Part shown: piece by piece, positions 44,372-53,170 of the stretch | Numbering within the stretch: the stretch's first letter is position 1 | How the letters are laid out: every line of letters begins with the position of its first letter | Assembly: GCF_003002915.1 (NCBI RefSeq) | Contig: NZ_PVTG01000006.1 | Span: 149,066-213,065, forward strand | DNA: 64,000 bases | Source: Geodermatophilus tzadiensis | GTDB lineage: Bacteria > Actinomycetota > Actinomycetes > Mycobacteriales > Geodermatophilaceae | Reading direction: 5' to 3' | Notes under the pieces: model-generated | What the model was told of the DNA's origin: nothing | Seen by the model: only the letters and a program-made list of their open reading frames with translations | Databases searched by the model: none | Translations under genes and position numbers: made by a program

Positions 44372-45434
44372 CGTCCCCACCCCGCGAGATCGTCACGACG
44401 CCCTGCTCCTCGAGGGTGCGGATGACCGCGACGACCTTGCCCTGGGCCTCCTCGACCGTGCGGGCGCGGACCGGGCCGAGCAGCTCGATCTCCTCGGCGA
44501 GGTTCTCGGCGGCGCGCTCGGAGAGGTTGCGGACCACCTTGTCCCGGACGTCGGGGCGCACGCCCTTGAGCGCGGTCGCCAGGTCGTTGGACTGCACCTC
44601 GCGCAGCACCAGCTGCATCGACCGGTCGTCGATCGTGACGATGTCCTCGAAGACGAACATCTGCGCGCGCACCTGCTCGGCCAGCTCCGGGTCGGAGCTG
44701 TCGAGCCACTCCAGGATCGAGCGCTCGGTCGGCCGCGGGGAGCGGTTGATGATCTCGACGAGGGTCTCCACCCCGCCGACGGTGGACATGTCCTGGTGGG
44801 CGAGCAGCGAGCCCATCCGCCGGCCCAGCTCCTCCTCGACCAGGCGGACCATCTCCGGGGTGGTGCGGTCCATCGTGGCGATCCGGTGGGCCACCTCGGC
44901 CTGCTGCTCGGGCGCGAAGCCCGAGAGCACCTCCGCCGACTGGGCGGCGGTCAGGTGGGCCAGCACCAGCGCGATGACCTGCGGGTGCTCGTCCTTGAGG
45001 AAGGTCACCAGCTGGCGGACGTCGGCGTTGCGCAGCGAGGCGAACGGGACCTCGGTGTAGACGACGTTGAGCCGGGCCAGGATGCCCTCGGCCTTGTCCT
45101 CGCCCAGGCCCGCGGCGAGGATCTCGCGGGCGAAGTCGACGCCGCCCCGGCCGACGAAGCGCTGCGCGTTCATCAGCTCGTGGAACTCGTTGAGCACGCC
45201 GTCGACGTCCTCGGGCTCGATCGACCCGAGCTTCATGATCTCGCGGGTGATCGCCTCGACCTCGCGCGGGCGGAGCATCGACAGCAGGGTGCCGGCCTCC
45301 TCCTTGCTCATCTGGGCGAGGAAGACGGCGGCCTTGCGCAGGCCGGGGAGCTCGGGACGCTTCGGCTTGGGGGGCAGTGCGGGCAGGTTGGTCCCGCCCG
45401 CGCCCACCAGCTGCTCGACGGCTGCGAGCGTCAT
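44355..45434 (-). CDS. fliG: Flagellar motor switch protein FliG
   Basis: A 359-residue protein. N-domain: GLRKAAVFLAQMSKEEAGTL; middle domain with the EHPQ motif: KDEHPQVIALVLAHL; C-domain with torque helix: FEDIVTIDDRSMQLVLREVQ. FliG joins the MS ring to the C-ring and meets the stator. ATG 45434 overlaps the fliF stop. Confidence 0.97.
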   Translation of the reverse strand: MTLAAVEQLVGAGGTNLPALPPKPKRPELPGLRKAAVFLAQMSKEEAGTLLSMLRPREVEAITREIMKLGSIEPEDVDGVLNEFHELMNAQRFVGRGGVDFAREILAAGLGEDKAEGILARLNVVYTEVPFASLRNADVRQLVTFLKDEHPQVIALVLAHLTAAQSAEVLSGFAPEQQAEVAHRIATMDRTTPEMVRLVEEELGRRMGSLLAHQDMSTVGGVETLVEIINRSPRPTERSILEWLDSSDPELAEQVRAQMFVFEDIVTIDDRSMQLVLREVQSNDLATALKGVRPDVRDKVVRNLSERAAENLAEEIELLGPVRARTVEEAQGKVVAVIRTLEEQGVVTISRGGDDEFVA

Positions 45435-47032
45435 CGCACGTCACTCAGCCAGCCGCGCAGCATCTGCGCCACCTCGTCCGGTCGTTCGCTGACCATGTTC
45501 GCGATCTCCCCCCGCACCCGTTGCCGCTCCGCGGCCTCCAGCTCCAGCGCCCGGCTGTCGAGGACGGCGGTGTCGTCCCGTGCGCTGGCCACCCGCAGCC
45601 GCTCGAGCTCGGCCATGACGCCCTCGTCCAGCTCGAGCGGGTAGTCCTCCTCGTCCTCCTCGTCCTCGCCGCGGCGGCGCGAGCGCAGCCACACGACGAG
45701 CACCAGCAGGGCGATGCCGAGGGCGATGCCACCGGTCTTGATCAGCGACCACATCTGCGCCTGCTGCTCGGCCTCGCGTGCCGCGGTCATCTCCGCGGCC
45801 GCGGCGTCGGCGGCACTGGTGTCGAAGGCCAGCGAGGCGAGGCTGATGTCGTCGCCGCGCGCGGCGTCCAGGCCGACGGCGTTGCCGACGAGGTCCTCTA
45901 GCTGCGCCTGGTTGAGATTGCCCGCCACGGTGTCGTTGAGCACGACGGCCACGGTCAGCCGGTTGACCTCGCCCGGGGCGCTGACGGTGTTGGTGACCGT
46001 CTGGTCGACGGAGTTGTTGGCCGTCGAGGACTCGGTCTCGTAGTTGGCCCGCCCGTCGCCGGTCGTGCCGTTCGCGGCGTCGGCGGTGTTCTCCGGGCCG
46101 AGGACGCCGCCGACCGCGGCGCCGTCGCCGGTGTAGGTCTCCCGCGAGGTCTGCTCGGAGACCGGCGGCGTGCCCTGGGTGTAGCCGTAGGTCGTCGCGG
46201 TGCTGTCGCGCTGCGACATGTCGAGGTCGGCGCGCACCGAGACCCGGGCGTTGCCGGGGCCGAGGAAGGTGTCGAGGATCGACTGGGCGTTGGCGGCCAG
46301 CCGGGTCTCGTAGTCGGTCTCCATCTGCGAGCGGGCGTCGCCGGACGCGGAGGTGACGCCCTGGCCGGCCGCCGAGAGCAGCTGGCCGGTGGAGTCGCTG
46401 ACCGTGACCTGCTCGGGGTCCATGCCCTCGACGCTGGAGGAGACCAGGTTGGTGATCGACTGGATCTGCTCGCCGGACAGCTCGGTGCCCGGGGTCAGGT
46501 CCAGCAGCACCGAGGCGGTCGGCACGCCCTCGTCGGTGGCGAACACCTCGTCCTCGGGCAGCGCCACGTGCACCACCGCCGTCGAGACGCCGTCGAGCGC
46601 CTCGAGGGTGTTGGCCAGCTCGCCCTCGATGGCGCGCTGGTACTGCACCTGCTGCTGGAACTCGCTGGTGGTGATGCCCTGCTCGTCGAGCAGCGCGTAG
46701 CCGGTGTCGGAGCCGGCGGGCAGACCCTTGCCGCTCATCTGCAGCCGCAGGTCGTAGACCTGGTCGTTGGCCACCATGATCGTCTGGCCGCCGTCGGCCA
46801 GCTCGTAGGCCGCGCCGGAGGCGTTGAGCTCGTCGACGATCGCCGAGGCGTCGGTCGAGGCGAGGTTGGAGAACAGCGGCGCCATGGTGGGCGTCGTGAT
46901 CCACCGGTAGAAGAAGACGCCGCCGAGGGCCAGCCCGGCGACCAGCAGGCCGATGACGACCTTCTGGCCCAGGCTGATCGTGGCGAGGGTGCCCTTGAGC
47001 TTCCCCAGCGGACCGGCCAGTGCGGGAGGCAT
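45431..47032 (-). CDS. fliF: MS-ring protein FliF
   Basis: A 533-residue protein with two membrane helices (VVIGLLVAGLALGGVFFYRW near 25 and GGIALGIALLVLVVWL near 435) around a periplasmic domain with the YscJ/FliF pattern. The C-terminal FliG-binding tail ends MVSERPDEVAQMLRGWLSD. It forms the MS ring on which the basal body is built. The ATG overlaps the fliE stop by one base. Confidence 0.97.
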   Translation of the reverse strand: MPPALAGPLGKLKGTLATISLGQKVVIGLLVAGLALGGVFFYRWITTPTMAPLFSNLASTDASAIVDELNASGAAYELADGGQTIMVANDQVYDLRLQMSGKGLPAGSDTGYALLDEQGITTSEFQQQVQYQRAIEGELANTLEALDGVSTAVVHVALPEDEVFATDEGVPTASVLLDLTPGTELSGEQIQSITNLVSSSVEGMDPEQVTVSDSTGQLLSAAGQGVTSASGDARSQMETDYETRLAANAQSILDTFLGPGNARVSVRADLDMSQRDSTATTYGYTQGTPPVSEQTSRETYTGDGAAVGGVLGPENTADAANGTTGDGRANYETESSTANNSVDQTVTNTVSAPGEVNRLTVAVVLNDTVAGNLNQAQLEDLVGNAVGLDAARGDDISLASLAFDTSAADAAAAEMTAAREAEQQAQMWSLIKTGGIALGIALLVLVVWLRSRRRGEDEEDEEDYPLELDEGVMAELERLRVASARDDTAVLDSRALELEAAERQRVRGEIANMVSERPDEVAQMLRGWLSDVR

Positions 47033-47382
47033 CAGATCGGCATCCTCATGATCTCGGTGAAGGCCTCGACCGCCTTGTTCTTCAGCGTCACGACGACCTC
47101 AGTGGCCACGGACGCCTCCTGGGCGGCGATCATGTAGTCGTGCACGTCGCGCAGGTCGCCGGTGGCGCCCTGGACGGCGAGGGCGTCCTTGGCCGACTGC
47201 AGGCTGCCGAGCTGGTCGAGCGCGCCGGTCAGGGCCGCGGCGAAGCCCTCGCCGGAGCCGGCCGCCGGAGCCGCCGCGGCGGTGCCCGCGACGTCGGCGA
47301 CGCCGGCCGCCGCGCCGAGACCGGCGACGCCGCCGACGGTGGGGAAGCTGGGCAGCGAGACGCCGCCGATGGGGGAGGTCAC
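47032..47382 (-). CDS. fliE: Hook-basal body protein FliE
   Basis: A 116-residue protein. The C-terminal half has the FliE motif [20 protein letters not shown] then [15 protein letters not shown]. It forms the junction between MS ring and rod. The N-terminal half is Ala/Gly-rich. It starts 2 bp after the flgC stop. Confidence 0.94.
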   Translation of the reverse strand: MTSPIGGVSLPSFPTVGGVAGLGAAAGVADVAGTAAAAPAAGSGEGFAAALTGALDQLGSLQSAKDALAVQGATGDLRDVHDYMIAAQEASVATEVVVTLKNKAVEAFTEIMRMPI

Positions 47383-47384
47383 GG

Positions 47385-47783
47385 TCAGCCCTTCCCGAGC
47401 TGCAGGGCGGCCTGGTAGGCGTCGGTCGCCCGCTCCATGGACGCGATGTTGGCCTGGTAGCCGCGCTGGGCCATGATCAGCTGGGTCATCTGCTCCCCCA
47501 GGTCGATGTCCGGGTAGCGCACGTAGCCCTCGCTGTCGGCCAGCGCGTGGCCGGGCTCGTAGACCAGCCGGCCCTCGCCGCTGCCGAACTCGGCGCGGGC
47601 GACGCGCACGCCGCCCTCGCCGGAGCCGTAGTCCACGGCCTCGGCGACGACCATGCGCTCCTTGAACGCCTCGCCGTCGGTCGAGCTGACCGTGTTGATG
47701 TTGGCGATGTTGTCCGAGACGGCGTCCATCCAGCGGCGGTGCACCGAGAGGGCGGACCCGGAGATGTCGAGGCTGTCGAACAC
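47385..47783 (-). CDS. flgC: Proximal rod protein FlgC
   Basis: A 132-residue rod protein: [20 protein letters not shown] near the N-terminus and C-terminal [20 protein letters not shown]. It stacks with FlgB in the proximal rod. It starts one base after the flgB stop. Confidence 0.95.
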   Translation of the reverse strand: MFDSLDISGSALSVHRRWMDAVSDNIANINTVSSTDGEAFKERMVVAEAVDYGSGEGGVRVARAEFGSGEGRLVYEPGHALADSEGYVRYPDIDLGEQMTQLIMAQRGYQANIASMERATDAYQAALQLGKG

Positions 47784-47784
47784 G

Positions 47785-48132
47785 TCATGCCGTCCGGAGG
47801 GCCGTGCGCAGGCCGTTGTACTTGCCGTCGAGCGCGGTGAGGGCGAACTGGTAGCGCAGGCCGGTCTCGGTGGCGATGACCGTCTCGGCGTCGAGGTTGA
47901 CGTTGTTGCCGTCCTCGCGGGTCGGCTCGAGCGAGCGGGCGACCGAGCCGCCGGAGACGGTCGGCGTCCTCCCCTGGCGCAGCTCGGTGCGCAGCGAGGA
48001 CTCGAAGTCCGTCCGGCCGGCGAGGAAGCCGGGGGTCTGGACGTTGGCGATGTTGTCCGCGGTGACCCGGGAGCGCTGGGCGAGGCCGCTGAGGGCGGCG
48101 TGCAGCGTCGTCGCGGTGACGTCGCTGATCAT
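47785..48132 (-). CDS. flgB: Proximal rod protein FlgB
   Basis: A 115-residue rod protein: LHAALSGLAQRSRVTADNIA then NVQTPGF near the N-terminus; the C-terminal helix ends YQFALTALDGKYNGLRTALR. It is the first gene of the large hook-basal body operon, about 135 bp downstream of a FliA-type promoter. Confidence 0.95.
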   Translation of the reverse strand: MISDVTATTLHAALSGLAQRSRVTADNIANVQTPGFLAGRTDFESSLRTELRQGRTPTVSGGSVARSLEPTREDGNNVNLDAETVIATETGLRYQFALTALDGKYNGLRTALRTA

Positions 48133-48266
48133 CGGGCGGACCGCCGGTGGGCAGGACGGCAGGACACGAGGGCCTCCGGGTACGTCGGGGCACCCCTGGC
48201 GCGAGTGCGCGCGAGGGGAGGGGGCCGCCGATCCGTGGCGAGAGTGGTGCTGTCCGTGCGGGGTCG

Positions 48267-48294
48267 TCATCGGCACCCGCGTCCCGCTGGTTGA
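48267..48294 (-). promoter_or_regulatory. FliA-type promoter of the flgB operon
   Basis: On the minus strand: TCAA, 16 bases, then GCCGATGA, 135 bp before flgB. The 372-bp gap 48133-48504 holds this promoter, its leader, and the family A hairpin at 48367-48426; I see no gene in it. Confidence 0.7.
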
Positions 48295-48366
48295 CCGCCG
48301 TCCGCCACACGGGTGACGGGGGTTCCGGCCGGGACCGGTGTGACTCGGGAGGCCCCGGACCCCCCA

Positions 48367-48426
48367 GGCACAGGAGGCTCTCCGCACGTCCGGAGGGGGC
48401 CTGACGTGCGTGTCGCTTCCTGTGCC
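48367..48426. repeat. Family A hairpin repeat after the fliD-fliS unit
   Basis: A 60-bp imperfect palindrome, ggcacaggaggctctccgc on one arm and its near-complement on the other, with CGCACGTC/GACGTGCG inside. It lies 78 bp beyond the fliT-like stop and upstream of the flgB promoter. Confidence 0.75.
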
Positions 48427-48504
48427 CGGCGGACGGCCAGGGGACGACGACGGCCGGGCCGCCACGCGTGTGGCGACCCGGCCGGGAGTCGGGGGAGGGG
48501 AGGG

Positions 48505-48864
48505 CTAGAGGGCGCGGTCGACGAAGGCGGCGACCGGGCGGGGGCGGTAGGCCATCCGGGCGGCGAGGTCGCGCTGGCGCTGTGACTGGGTGATCCGCTC
48601 GACGAGCTCCTCGGCGACGGCGAGCTGGTGCTGCAGCAGCCGGGCGGCCCGCTCGCGCAGGTCCATCGGCAGGGGGCCCAGCGCGCTGGGCGGCACCCAG
48701 TCCTCCATGCGCCGGCCCCAGGCGGCGATCTCCTCGGCGCGGTTGCCCCGGATGGAGCGCTCCGCGTCGATGACCTCGCCCTCCATCTCGTCGAGGACGA
48801 GGCTCCACTCGGCGCGGCGCTCGTCCTCCGCCCCCGGGGCGGGGACGCGCTGCAGGGCGGTCAT
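48505..48864 (-). CDS. FliT-position flagellar protein of unknown family
   Basis: A 119-residue helical protein (EWSLVLDEMEGEVIDAERSI; LLQHQLAVAEELVERITQSQ). It occupies the place of fliT after fliS, and its size and helices fit a FliT-like export chaperone for FliD, but I see no diagnostic motif. Its ATG overlaps the fliS stop as ATGA. Confidence 0.7.
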   Translation of the reverse strand: MTALQRVPAPGAEDERRAEWSLVLDEMEGEVIDAERSIRGNRAEEIAAWGRRMEDWVPPSALGPLPMDLRERAARLLQHQLAVAEELVERITQSQRQRDLAARMAYRPRPVAAFVDRAL

Positions 48865-49244
48865 GCGGTGGCCGCCAGGCTCGCGGCCGCCTGCCGCCAC
48901 GCGTCGCGCAGCGGCTCGACCACCTGCAGGCAGGACGCGACGCGGTTGCGGTCCTGCTTGAGGGACGCCTGCGTGATCTCGGCGAGCAGCCAGTTGTAGA
49001 GCGCGGCCAGGCGGGGACCGCCCTCCCACGCGTCGACCCGCAGGCTGCCGAGCAGCTCGAACACGATGTCCTGGGCGTGCCGCAGCTGGGGCTCGGCGTC
49101 GGCCGGCCGTCCCTCGGCGAGGGCGAGCCGGGCGCGCTCGAGGTCGAGGGCCAGGCGGTCGTACAGCATGACCAGCACCTGCTGCGGCGAGGCGGTGGTC
49201 ACGGCGTCGCCGAGGTAACGGGCGCGGAGGGACGCGGCACTCAT
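48861..49244 (-). CDS. fliS: Flagellin export chaperone FliS
   Basis: A 127-residue protein with the FliS pattern RYLGDAVTTASPQQVLVMLY then DRLALDLERA, and the C-terminal helix ALYNWLLAEITQASLKQD. FliS keeps flagellin unfolded before export; in Bacillus it also takes part in the FliW-CsrA-flagellin balance. It lies 52 bp after fliD. Confidence 0.94.
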   Translation of the reverse strand: MSAASLRARYLGDAVTTASPQQVLVMLYDRLALDLERARLALAEGRPADAEPQLRHAQDIVFELLGSLRVDAWEGGPRLAALYNWLLAEITQASLKQDRNRVASCLQVVEPLRDAWRQAAASLAATA

Positions 49245-49296
49245 CGAGCTGACTCCTGGGGAAGCGGTGGTACGGACAGGTTCGGCCGGGCGGGCG

Positions 49297-50712
49297 TCAG
49301 CTTGAGCTGGGCAGCGAGGCGAGCTGGCCGGCCAGCCAGCTCGACTGCGACTTCAGGGAGCTCAGGGCCGTCTCCATGGCGGTGAACTGGCGGGTCAGCG
49401 TCTCCCTGCGCAGCTTCAGCCGGGTGTCCCAGTCGGCGATGCGCTCCTGGATGTCCTTGGCCAGGGTGTCGCGACCCTTGGCCAGGCTCGTCAGCGTCCC
49501 GGTCGTCGTGTCGGAGGCCTGCTTGGCCAGCGCCTGCACGCGCTGGGCGAGACCGTCGACCGCCGCCGTGGCAGGCGGACCGGCCTGCGCCGGGACACCG
49601 CCGAGCAGGCTCTGGACCTTCGCCGGCTCCTTCTCCAGGGCGGCGAGGAGGGTCTCCTTCTTGAAGGCCACCGTGCCGTCCTTGTTGAGCTGTATGCCCA
49701 GAGTGGCCGCGGAGGATGTCCCGATGCCGGTGCCGAAGGCGCTGAGGATGGCGCCGGTCAGGCCGGTGAGGGTGCTGTCGCCCTTGAGGACGGCGGTGCT
49801 GCCCTGCGCCGAGGAGCTCTGGGTCCTGATCTCCTTGAGCGCCGCGTTGGCGGCGTCCACGAACGCCTGCACCTTGGTGGCGACGCCCTGCGAGTCGCTG
49901 GCCACCCGCACCGTGGTGGTCGCGGTGGGATCCGCCTTTGACACGGTGACCGAGACGCCCGAGAGCAGCTCGGCGAAGGTGTTGGTGGCCGAGCGGGCCG
50001 TCAGGCCGTTGGTGAGCAGCAGCTCGGCGTCCCGGCCCGGCGGCTCGGCGACGAAGGCGCTGCCCGCCGTCTCGGTGGTCTCGTTCTTGCCGCGAAGCCA
50101 GAACTGCGAGGCCGCGCCGGTGCCCGTGCTGGTCACCTGGAGGCGGACCTGCCCGGGGCCCAGCTGGACGACCGTGGCCCGCAGGCCGTACTCGCCCGCG
50201 TTGATGGCGGCCGCGACGTCGTTCAGGGTGGGCGGCTCCTTGTCCGGCAGGGGGATCTCCGCGACCAGCTTCCCGTCGGCCGTGCCGTCGGGCTGGCGGA
50301 TCTGCAGCGGCCAGCCGGGGTCGGTGCCCCCGGCGCTGGGGGAGCGGACGTCGGCCGTGGCCGAGCTCCACACGAGGTGGCTGGTGACGGTGTGCGCGCT
50401 GGCCAGCGCGGTCACCGAGAAGGTGAGGCTGCTGCCGTTCACGGCCGAGGACGTGGCGCTCGCGGTGACGTCGGCGCTGCTGGCGGTGGCCGTCCGCGCG
50501 GCGGCGAGGTTCGCCGAGGTCAGCGCCTCGGCCGCGCTGCGCAGGGACTCCATGCGGCTGTTGACCGTGCGGTAGGCGGTGGCGGCGGCCGTCGTCGCGC
50601 TCAGCCGGGTCTTCAGCGCCGTCTGCGGCGCGGCCTCGGCCGAGACCAGCTGGTTGATCAGGCTCGTGGTGTCCAGCCCGGAGACGAGGCCGTCGACGGC
50701 CATCCCTGCCAT
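49297..50712 (-). CDS. fliD: Flagellar filament cap protein FliD
   Basis: A 471-residue protein with N-terminal VDGLVSGLDTTSLINQLVSA and the C-terminal FliD domain (GLTGAILSAFGTG; IQLNKDGTVAFKKETLLAAL; IADWDTRLKLRRETLTRQFT). It caps the filament and folds arriving flagellin. ATG 50712 follows an AGGAGG Shine-Dalgarno; longer frames read through the terminator hairpin. Confidence 0.95.
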   Translation of the reverse strand: MAGMAVDGLVSGLDTTSLINQLVSAEAAPQTALKTRLSATTAAATAYRTVNSRMESLRSAAEALTSANLAAARTATASSADVTASATSSAVNGSSLTFSVTALASAHTVTSHLVWSSATADVRSPSAGGTDPGWPLQIRQPDGTADGKLVAEIPLPDKEPPTLNDVAAAINAGEYGLRATVVQLGPGQVRLQVTSTGTGAASQFWLRGKNETTETAGSAFVAEPPGRDAELLLTNGLTARSATNTFAELLSGVSVTVSKADPTATTTVRVASDSQGVATKVQAFVDAANAALKEIRTQSSSAQGSTAVLKGDSTLTGLTGAILSAFGTGIGTSSAATLGIQLNKDGTVAFKKETLLAALEKEPAKVQSLLGGVPAQAGPPATAAVDGLAQRVQALAKQASDTTTGTLTSLAKGRDTLAKDIQERIADWDTRLKLRRETLTRQFTAMETALSSLKSQSSWLAGQLASLPSSS

Positions 50713-50747
50713 GTCGGATCCTCCTGCGTCGGGCGGGTGCGGATGTG

Positions 50748-50782
50748 GGTGAGGGGGGAGGCCCGGGGCCTCCCCCCTCACC
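50748..50782 (-). terminator. Flagellin gene terminator
   Basis: A near-perfect palindrome (ggtgaggggggaggccc with its complement) lies 28 bp after the fliC stop and 35 bp before fliD. It probably ends most fliC transcripts and lets a fraction pass into fliD. Confidence 0.85.
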
Positions 50783-50809
50783 GGGGTGGTGCGCTGTTAC
50801 GGGGTGCGA

Positions 50810-51946
50810 TCAGCCACGCAGCAGCTGCAGGACGCCCTGCGAGCTGGAGTTGGCCTGGGCGAGCATCGCGGTGCCGGCCTGCGACAGGATCTGCGAGCGG
50901 GTGAAGCTCACCATCTCCTGCGCCATGTCCGTGTCGCGGATCCGCGACTCGGAGGCCGACAGGTTCTCGACCGCGACGTTCAGGTTGTTGATCGTGTGCT
51001 CGAACCGGTTCTGCACGGCACCGAGGTCGGCGCGGGTGGAGGAGACCTTCCGGATCGCCAGGTCCAGCGCCGTGATGGCGCTCTCCGCCCCGCTGGTGAG
51101 GCCGGCGGCGGCGAAGGTGGTGGTCAGGGTGCCGGTGACCTCGCCGTCAGCCATGCCCACCGGGCCGTTGATGACCACTCCACCGAACGAGTCGACCTTG
51201 GCGGTGAGGCCAGTGCCGTTGAGCTTCTCGTCGAACTGGTCCTGGATCAGCTTCTGGTTCGCCTCGGCCGCGGCAGCGGTGCCAGCGGTGTTCCAGCCAG
51301 CGGTGTCGATGGTGTGGGTGCTGCCGTTGTAGATCACGGTCAGCGCGGTCGGAGCAGTACCTGCCGCGAAGTTGTACGTCCCCGGAGCGGCGGTCTCGGT
51401 GGCGCCGAAGGCGCTGACGTCGACCGTGTCCAGGTCCAGCCCCGCGCTGCTCATGTCCTGGTCGATGTCGACCCGGATGGTCTCGCCAGCGTTGGCGCCC
51501 ACCTGGAACTTGGCGTCGAACGAGCCGTCGAGCAGCGAGTTGCCGTTGAACTTCGTGGTGTCGGCGATGCGGTCCAGCTCGCCCTTGAGCTGGGTGATCT
51601 CCGACTGGATGCTGGTGCGCGCCTCGTTGTTCAGGCCACCGGCGTTGGAGGCCTGGACCGCCAGGTCGCGCATGCGCTGCAGGATGCTGTGGGTCTCGGT
51701 GAGCGCACCCTCAGCGGTCTGGACGACGGAGATGCCGTCCTGGGTGTTGCGGACGGCGACCTTGAGACCACCGATCTGCGAGCGCAGACCCTCGGAGATC
51801 GCCAGGCCGGCCGCGTCGTCGGCGGCCCGGTTGATGCGCAGACCGCTCGACAGCTTCTCGAGCGACTTGCCCATCGCGGTGTCGGTGGCCGACAGGTTGC
51901 GGTACGAGTTCAGCGCCGCGATGTTGGTGTTGACGCGCAGACCCAT
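50810..51946 (-). CDS. fliC: Flagellin FliC
   Basis: A 378-residue flagellin. N-terminal D0/D1: MGLRVNTNIAALNSYRNLSA then LRINRAADDAAGLAISEGLR. C-terminal: LGAVQNRFEHTINNLNVAVE with MVSFTRSQILSQAGTAMLAQ and the end SSQGVLQLLRG. The central ~120 residues form a small variable outer domain. It is preceded by an excellent AAGGAGG Shine-Dalgarno, a hairpin with GGA in the loop, and a FliA-type promoter, and followed by a strong terminator. It is the only flagellin gene here. Confidence 0.97.
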   Translation of the reverse strand: MGLRVNTNIAALNSYRNLSATDTAMGKSLEKLSSGLRINRAADDAAGLAISEGLRSQIGGLKVAVRNTQDGISVVQTAEGALTETHSILQRMRDLAVQASNAGGLNNEARTSIQSEITQLKGELDRIADTTKFNGNSLLDGSFDAKFQVGANAGETIRVDIDQDMSSAGLDLDTVDVSAFGATETAAPGTYNFAAGTAPTALTVIYNGSTHTIDTAGWNTAGTAAAAEANQKLIQDQFDEKLNGTGLTAKVDSFGGVVINGPVGMADGEVTGTLTTTFAAAGLTSGAESAITALDLAIRKVSSTRADLGAVQNRFEHTINNLNVAVENLSASESRIRDTDMAQEMVSFTRSQILSQAGTAMLAQANSSSQGVLQLLRG

Positions 51947-51952
51947 GGTGTT

Positions 51953-52000
51953 CCTCCTTGGAATCAGGTCTTCGAGGTTCCCGCTGCATCCGTGCTGCGG
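51953..52000 (-). promoter_or_regulatory. Predicted CsrA-binding leader of fliC
   Basis: On the mRNA, the hairpin ccgcagcacggatgcagcgg (51981-52000) shows ACGGAT with GGA in its loop, and 21 nt later AAGGAG overlaps the Shine-Dalgarno (51953-51959). Both fit the CsrA consensus ANGGA. The layout equals the two-site hag leader of Bacillus. Confidence 0.65.
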
Positions 52001-52014
52001 GGCGTGCAGGTGGT

Positions 52015-52042
52015 GTTACGGCCGGGACGGGACGGGACTTGA
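52015..52042 (-). promoter_or_regulatory. FliA-type promoter of fliC
   Basis: On the minus strand: TCAA, 16 bases, then GCCGTAAC. It lies between the fliA stop and fliC and would give a leader of about 60 nt. Confidence 0.75.
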
Positions 52043-52075
52043 GGCGAACCCCGGACTTCTTTCCGGCCGCCTCAC

Positions 52076-53104
52076 TCAGGCGGGTCGGGAGACCCCGTAG
52101 GTGCGGGCGGCCGTCGCCCACGCCGTCCGCGGTGCCGGCAGCGGGGGGACGGCCGCGGGCGGTGCGTTGCGGTCCCCGGTGTGCCGGCCGGCCACCCGGT
52201 CGACGTAGAGGCGCTGCTGGTTGCGGGCGCGCACGCCGCCGTCGGCCGGCACCGCCCGGCCCTCCCACACCTCGCTCATCGCCGCGTGCAGCAGCGTCAG
52301 CGCGCGGGCGCGCATCTGCGAGACGCGCGACAGCGTGACGCCGAGGTCGGCGGCGATGTCGGTGAGCGACTCGTTGCCGAAGAAGTTGCGCTCGACGACC
52401 TCGTCGAGACGGTCGGGCAGCGCACGCACGGCGTCGTGCAGGTAGCGCGACCGCTCACCGCGCAGCACCGCGCGCTCGGGGGACTCGCCGGGGTCGGGCA
52501 GGTCCAGCGAGCCGCCCTCGCCGCCGCTCTCGGCGTCGATGCTGACCATGACCGCCCGGTGCACGTCGACCTGCAGCGCGTCGAGCTCGTCGCGGCGCAC
52601 GCCCAGGCTCTCGGCGAGCTCCTCGCGCGTCGGCGGCCGGCCCAGCCGGATGGTCAGCGCGTCGGCCGCCGCGTCGGTGCGCCGCGCGGCGGCCCGCACC
52701 GACCGGCTGGCCCAGTCACCCGAGCGCAGCTCGTCGAGGACGGCGCCCTGCAGCCGGGGGAGGGCGTAGGTGGCGAAGGTGGCCCCGGCCGACGGGTCGA
52801 ACCGGCGGGCGACCTCCACCAGCGCCAGCCGGGCGCAGGAGAGCAGGTCCTCGCGGCTGACGTGACCGGGCAGCGAGATCCGCGACGCCACCGCGTTGAC
52901 CGCGAACGAGCACAGCGGCAGGTGCTCGGTGACCAGCGCCTCCACTTCGGCCGCCGACCGGGACACCGACGCCGGCGGGGCACCGCCGGAGGGCGGCGTC
53001 CCGCGCGGGGTGGCGGGGCGCGGGGCGGGTGGGCGCTCGGTCACCGGGAGGCGGGCTGCTGGCACGCCTCCCTCCTCGGCTGCCCGCGCGGGCGACCGCA
53101 CCAC
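52076..53104 (-). CDS. fliA: Flagellar sigma factor FliA (sigma-28 type)
   Basis: A sigma-70 group 3 factor. Region 2: YLPR-like segment EDLLSCARLALVEVARRFDP then ATFATYALPRLQGAVLDELR; region 3: RLGRPPTREELAESLGVRRD; region 4: LPDRLDEVVERNFFGNESLT then VTLSRVSQMRARAL. It directs RNA polymerase to late flagellar promoters. The start is uncertain: the GTG at 53104 gives 342 residues, and GTG 53044 gives 322. The last ~60 residues after region 4 are an unusual extension. No flgM anti-sigma gene was found near. Confidence 0.92.
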   Translation of the reverse strand: MVRSPARAAEEGGVPAARLPVTERPPAPRPATPRGTPPSGGAPPASVSRSAAEVEALVTEHLPLCSFAVNAVASRISLPGHVSREDLLSCARLALVEVARRFDPSAGATFATYALPRLQGAVLDELRSGDWASRSVRAAARRTDAAADALTIRLGRPPTREELAESLGVRRDELDALQVDVHRAVMVSIDAESGGEGGSLDLPDPGESPERAVLRGERSRYLHDAVRALPDRLDEVVERNFFGNESLTDIAADLGVTLSRVSQMRARALTLLHAAMSEVWEGRAVPADGGVRARNQQRLYVDRVAGRHTGDRNAPPAAVPPLPAPRTAWATAARTYGVSRPA

Positions 53105-53142
53105 CCCGGCAGGGCAACATCTGCCGATCCTGGGATCTCGGC

Positions 53143-53170
53143 TTGAGGGTCCTTCGCCCGGTGCCGATGG
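53143..53170 (+). promoter_or_regulatory. Probable FliA-type promoter of flgN-flgK-flgL
   Basis: TTGA, 16 bases, then GCCGATGG, 57 bp before flgN. The -10 element and spacing equal those of the minus-strand flagellar promoters; the -35 element differs (TTGA instead of TCAA). Confidence 0.55.

Noticed and set aside
53115..53130. A second GCCGAT (53123) upstream of flgN as a promoter
   Set aside because: No TCAA- or TTGA-like -35 element lies 15-17 bases before it; the site at 53143-53170 fits better.
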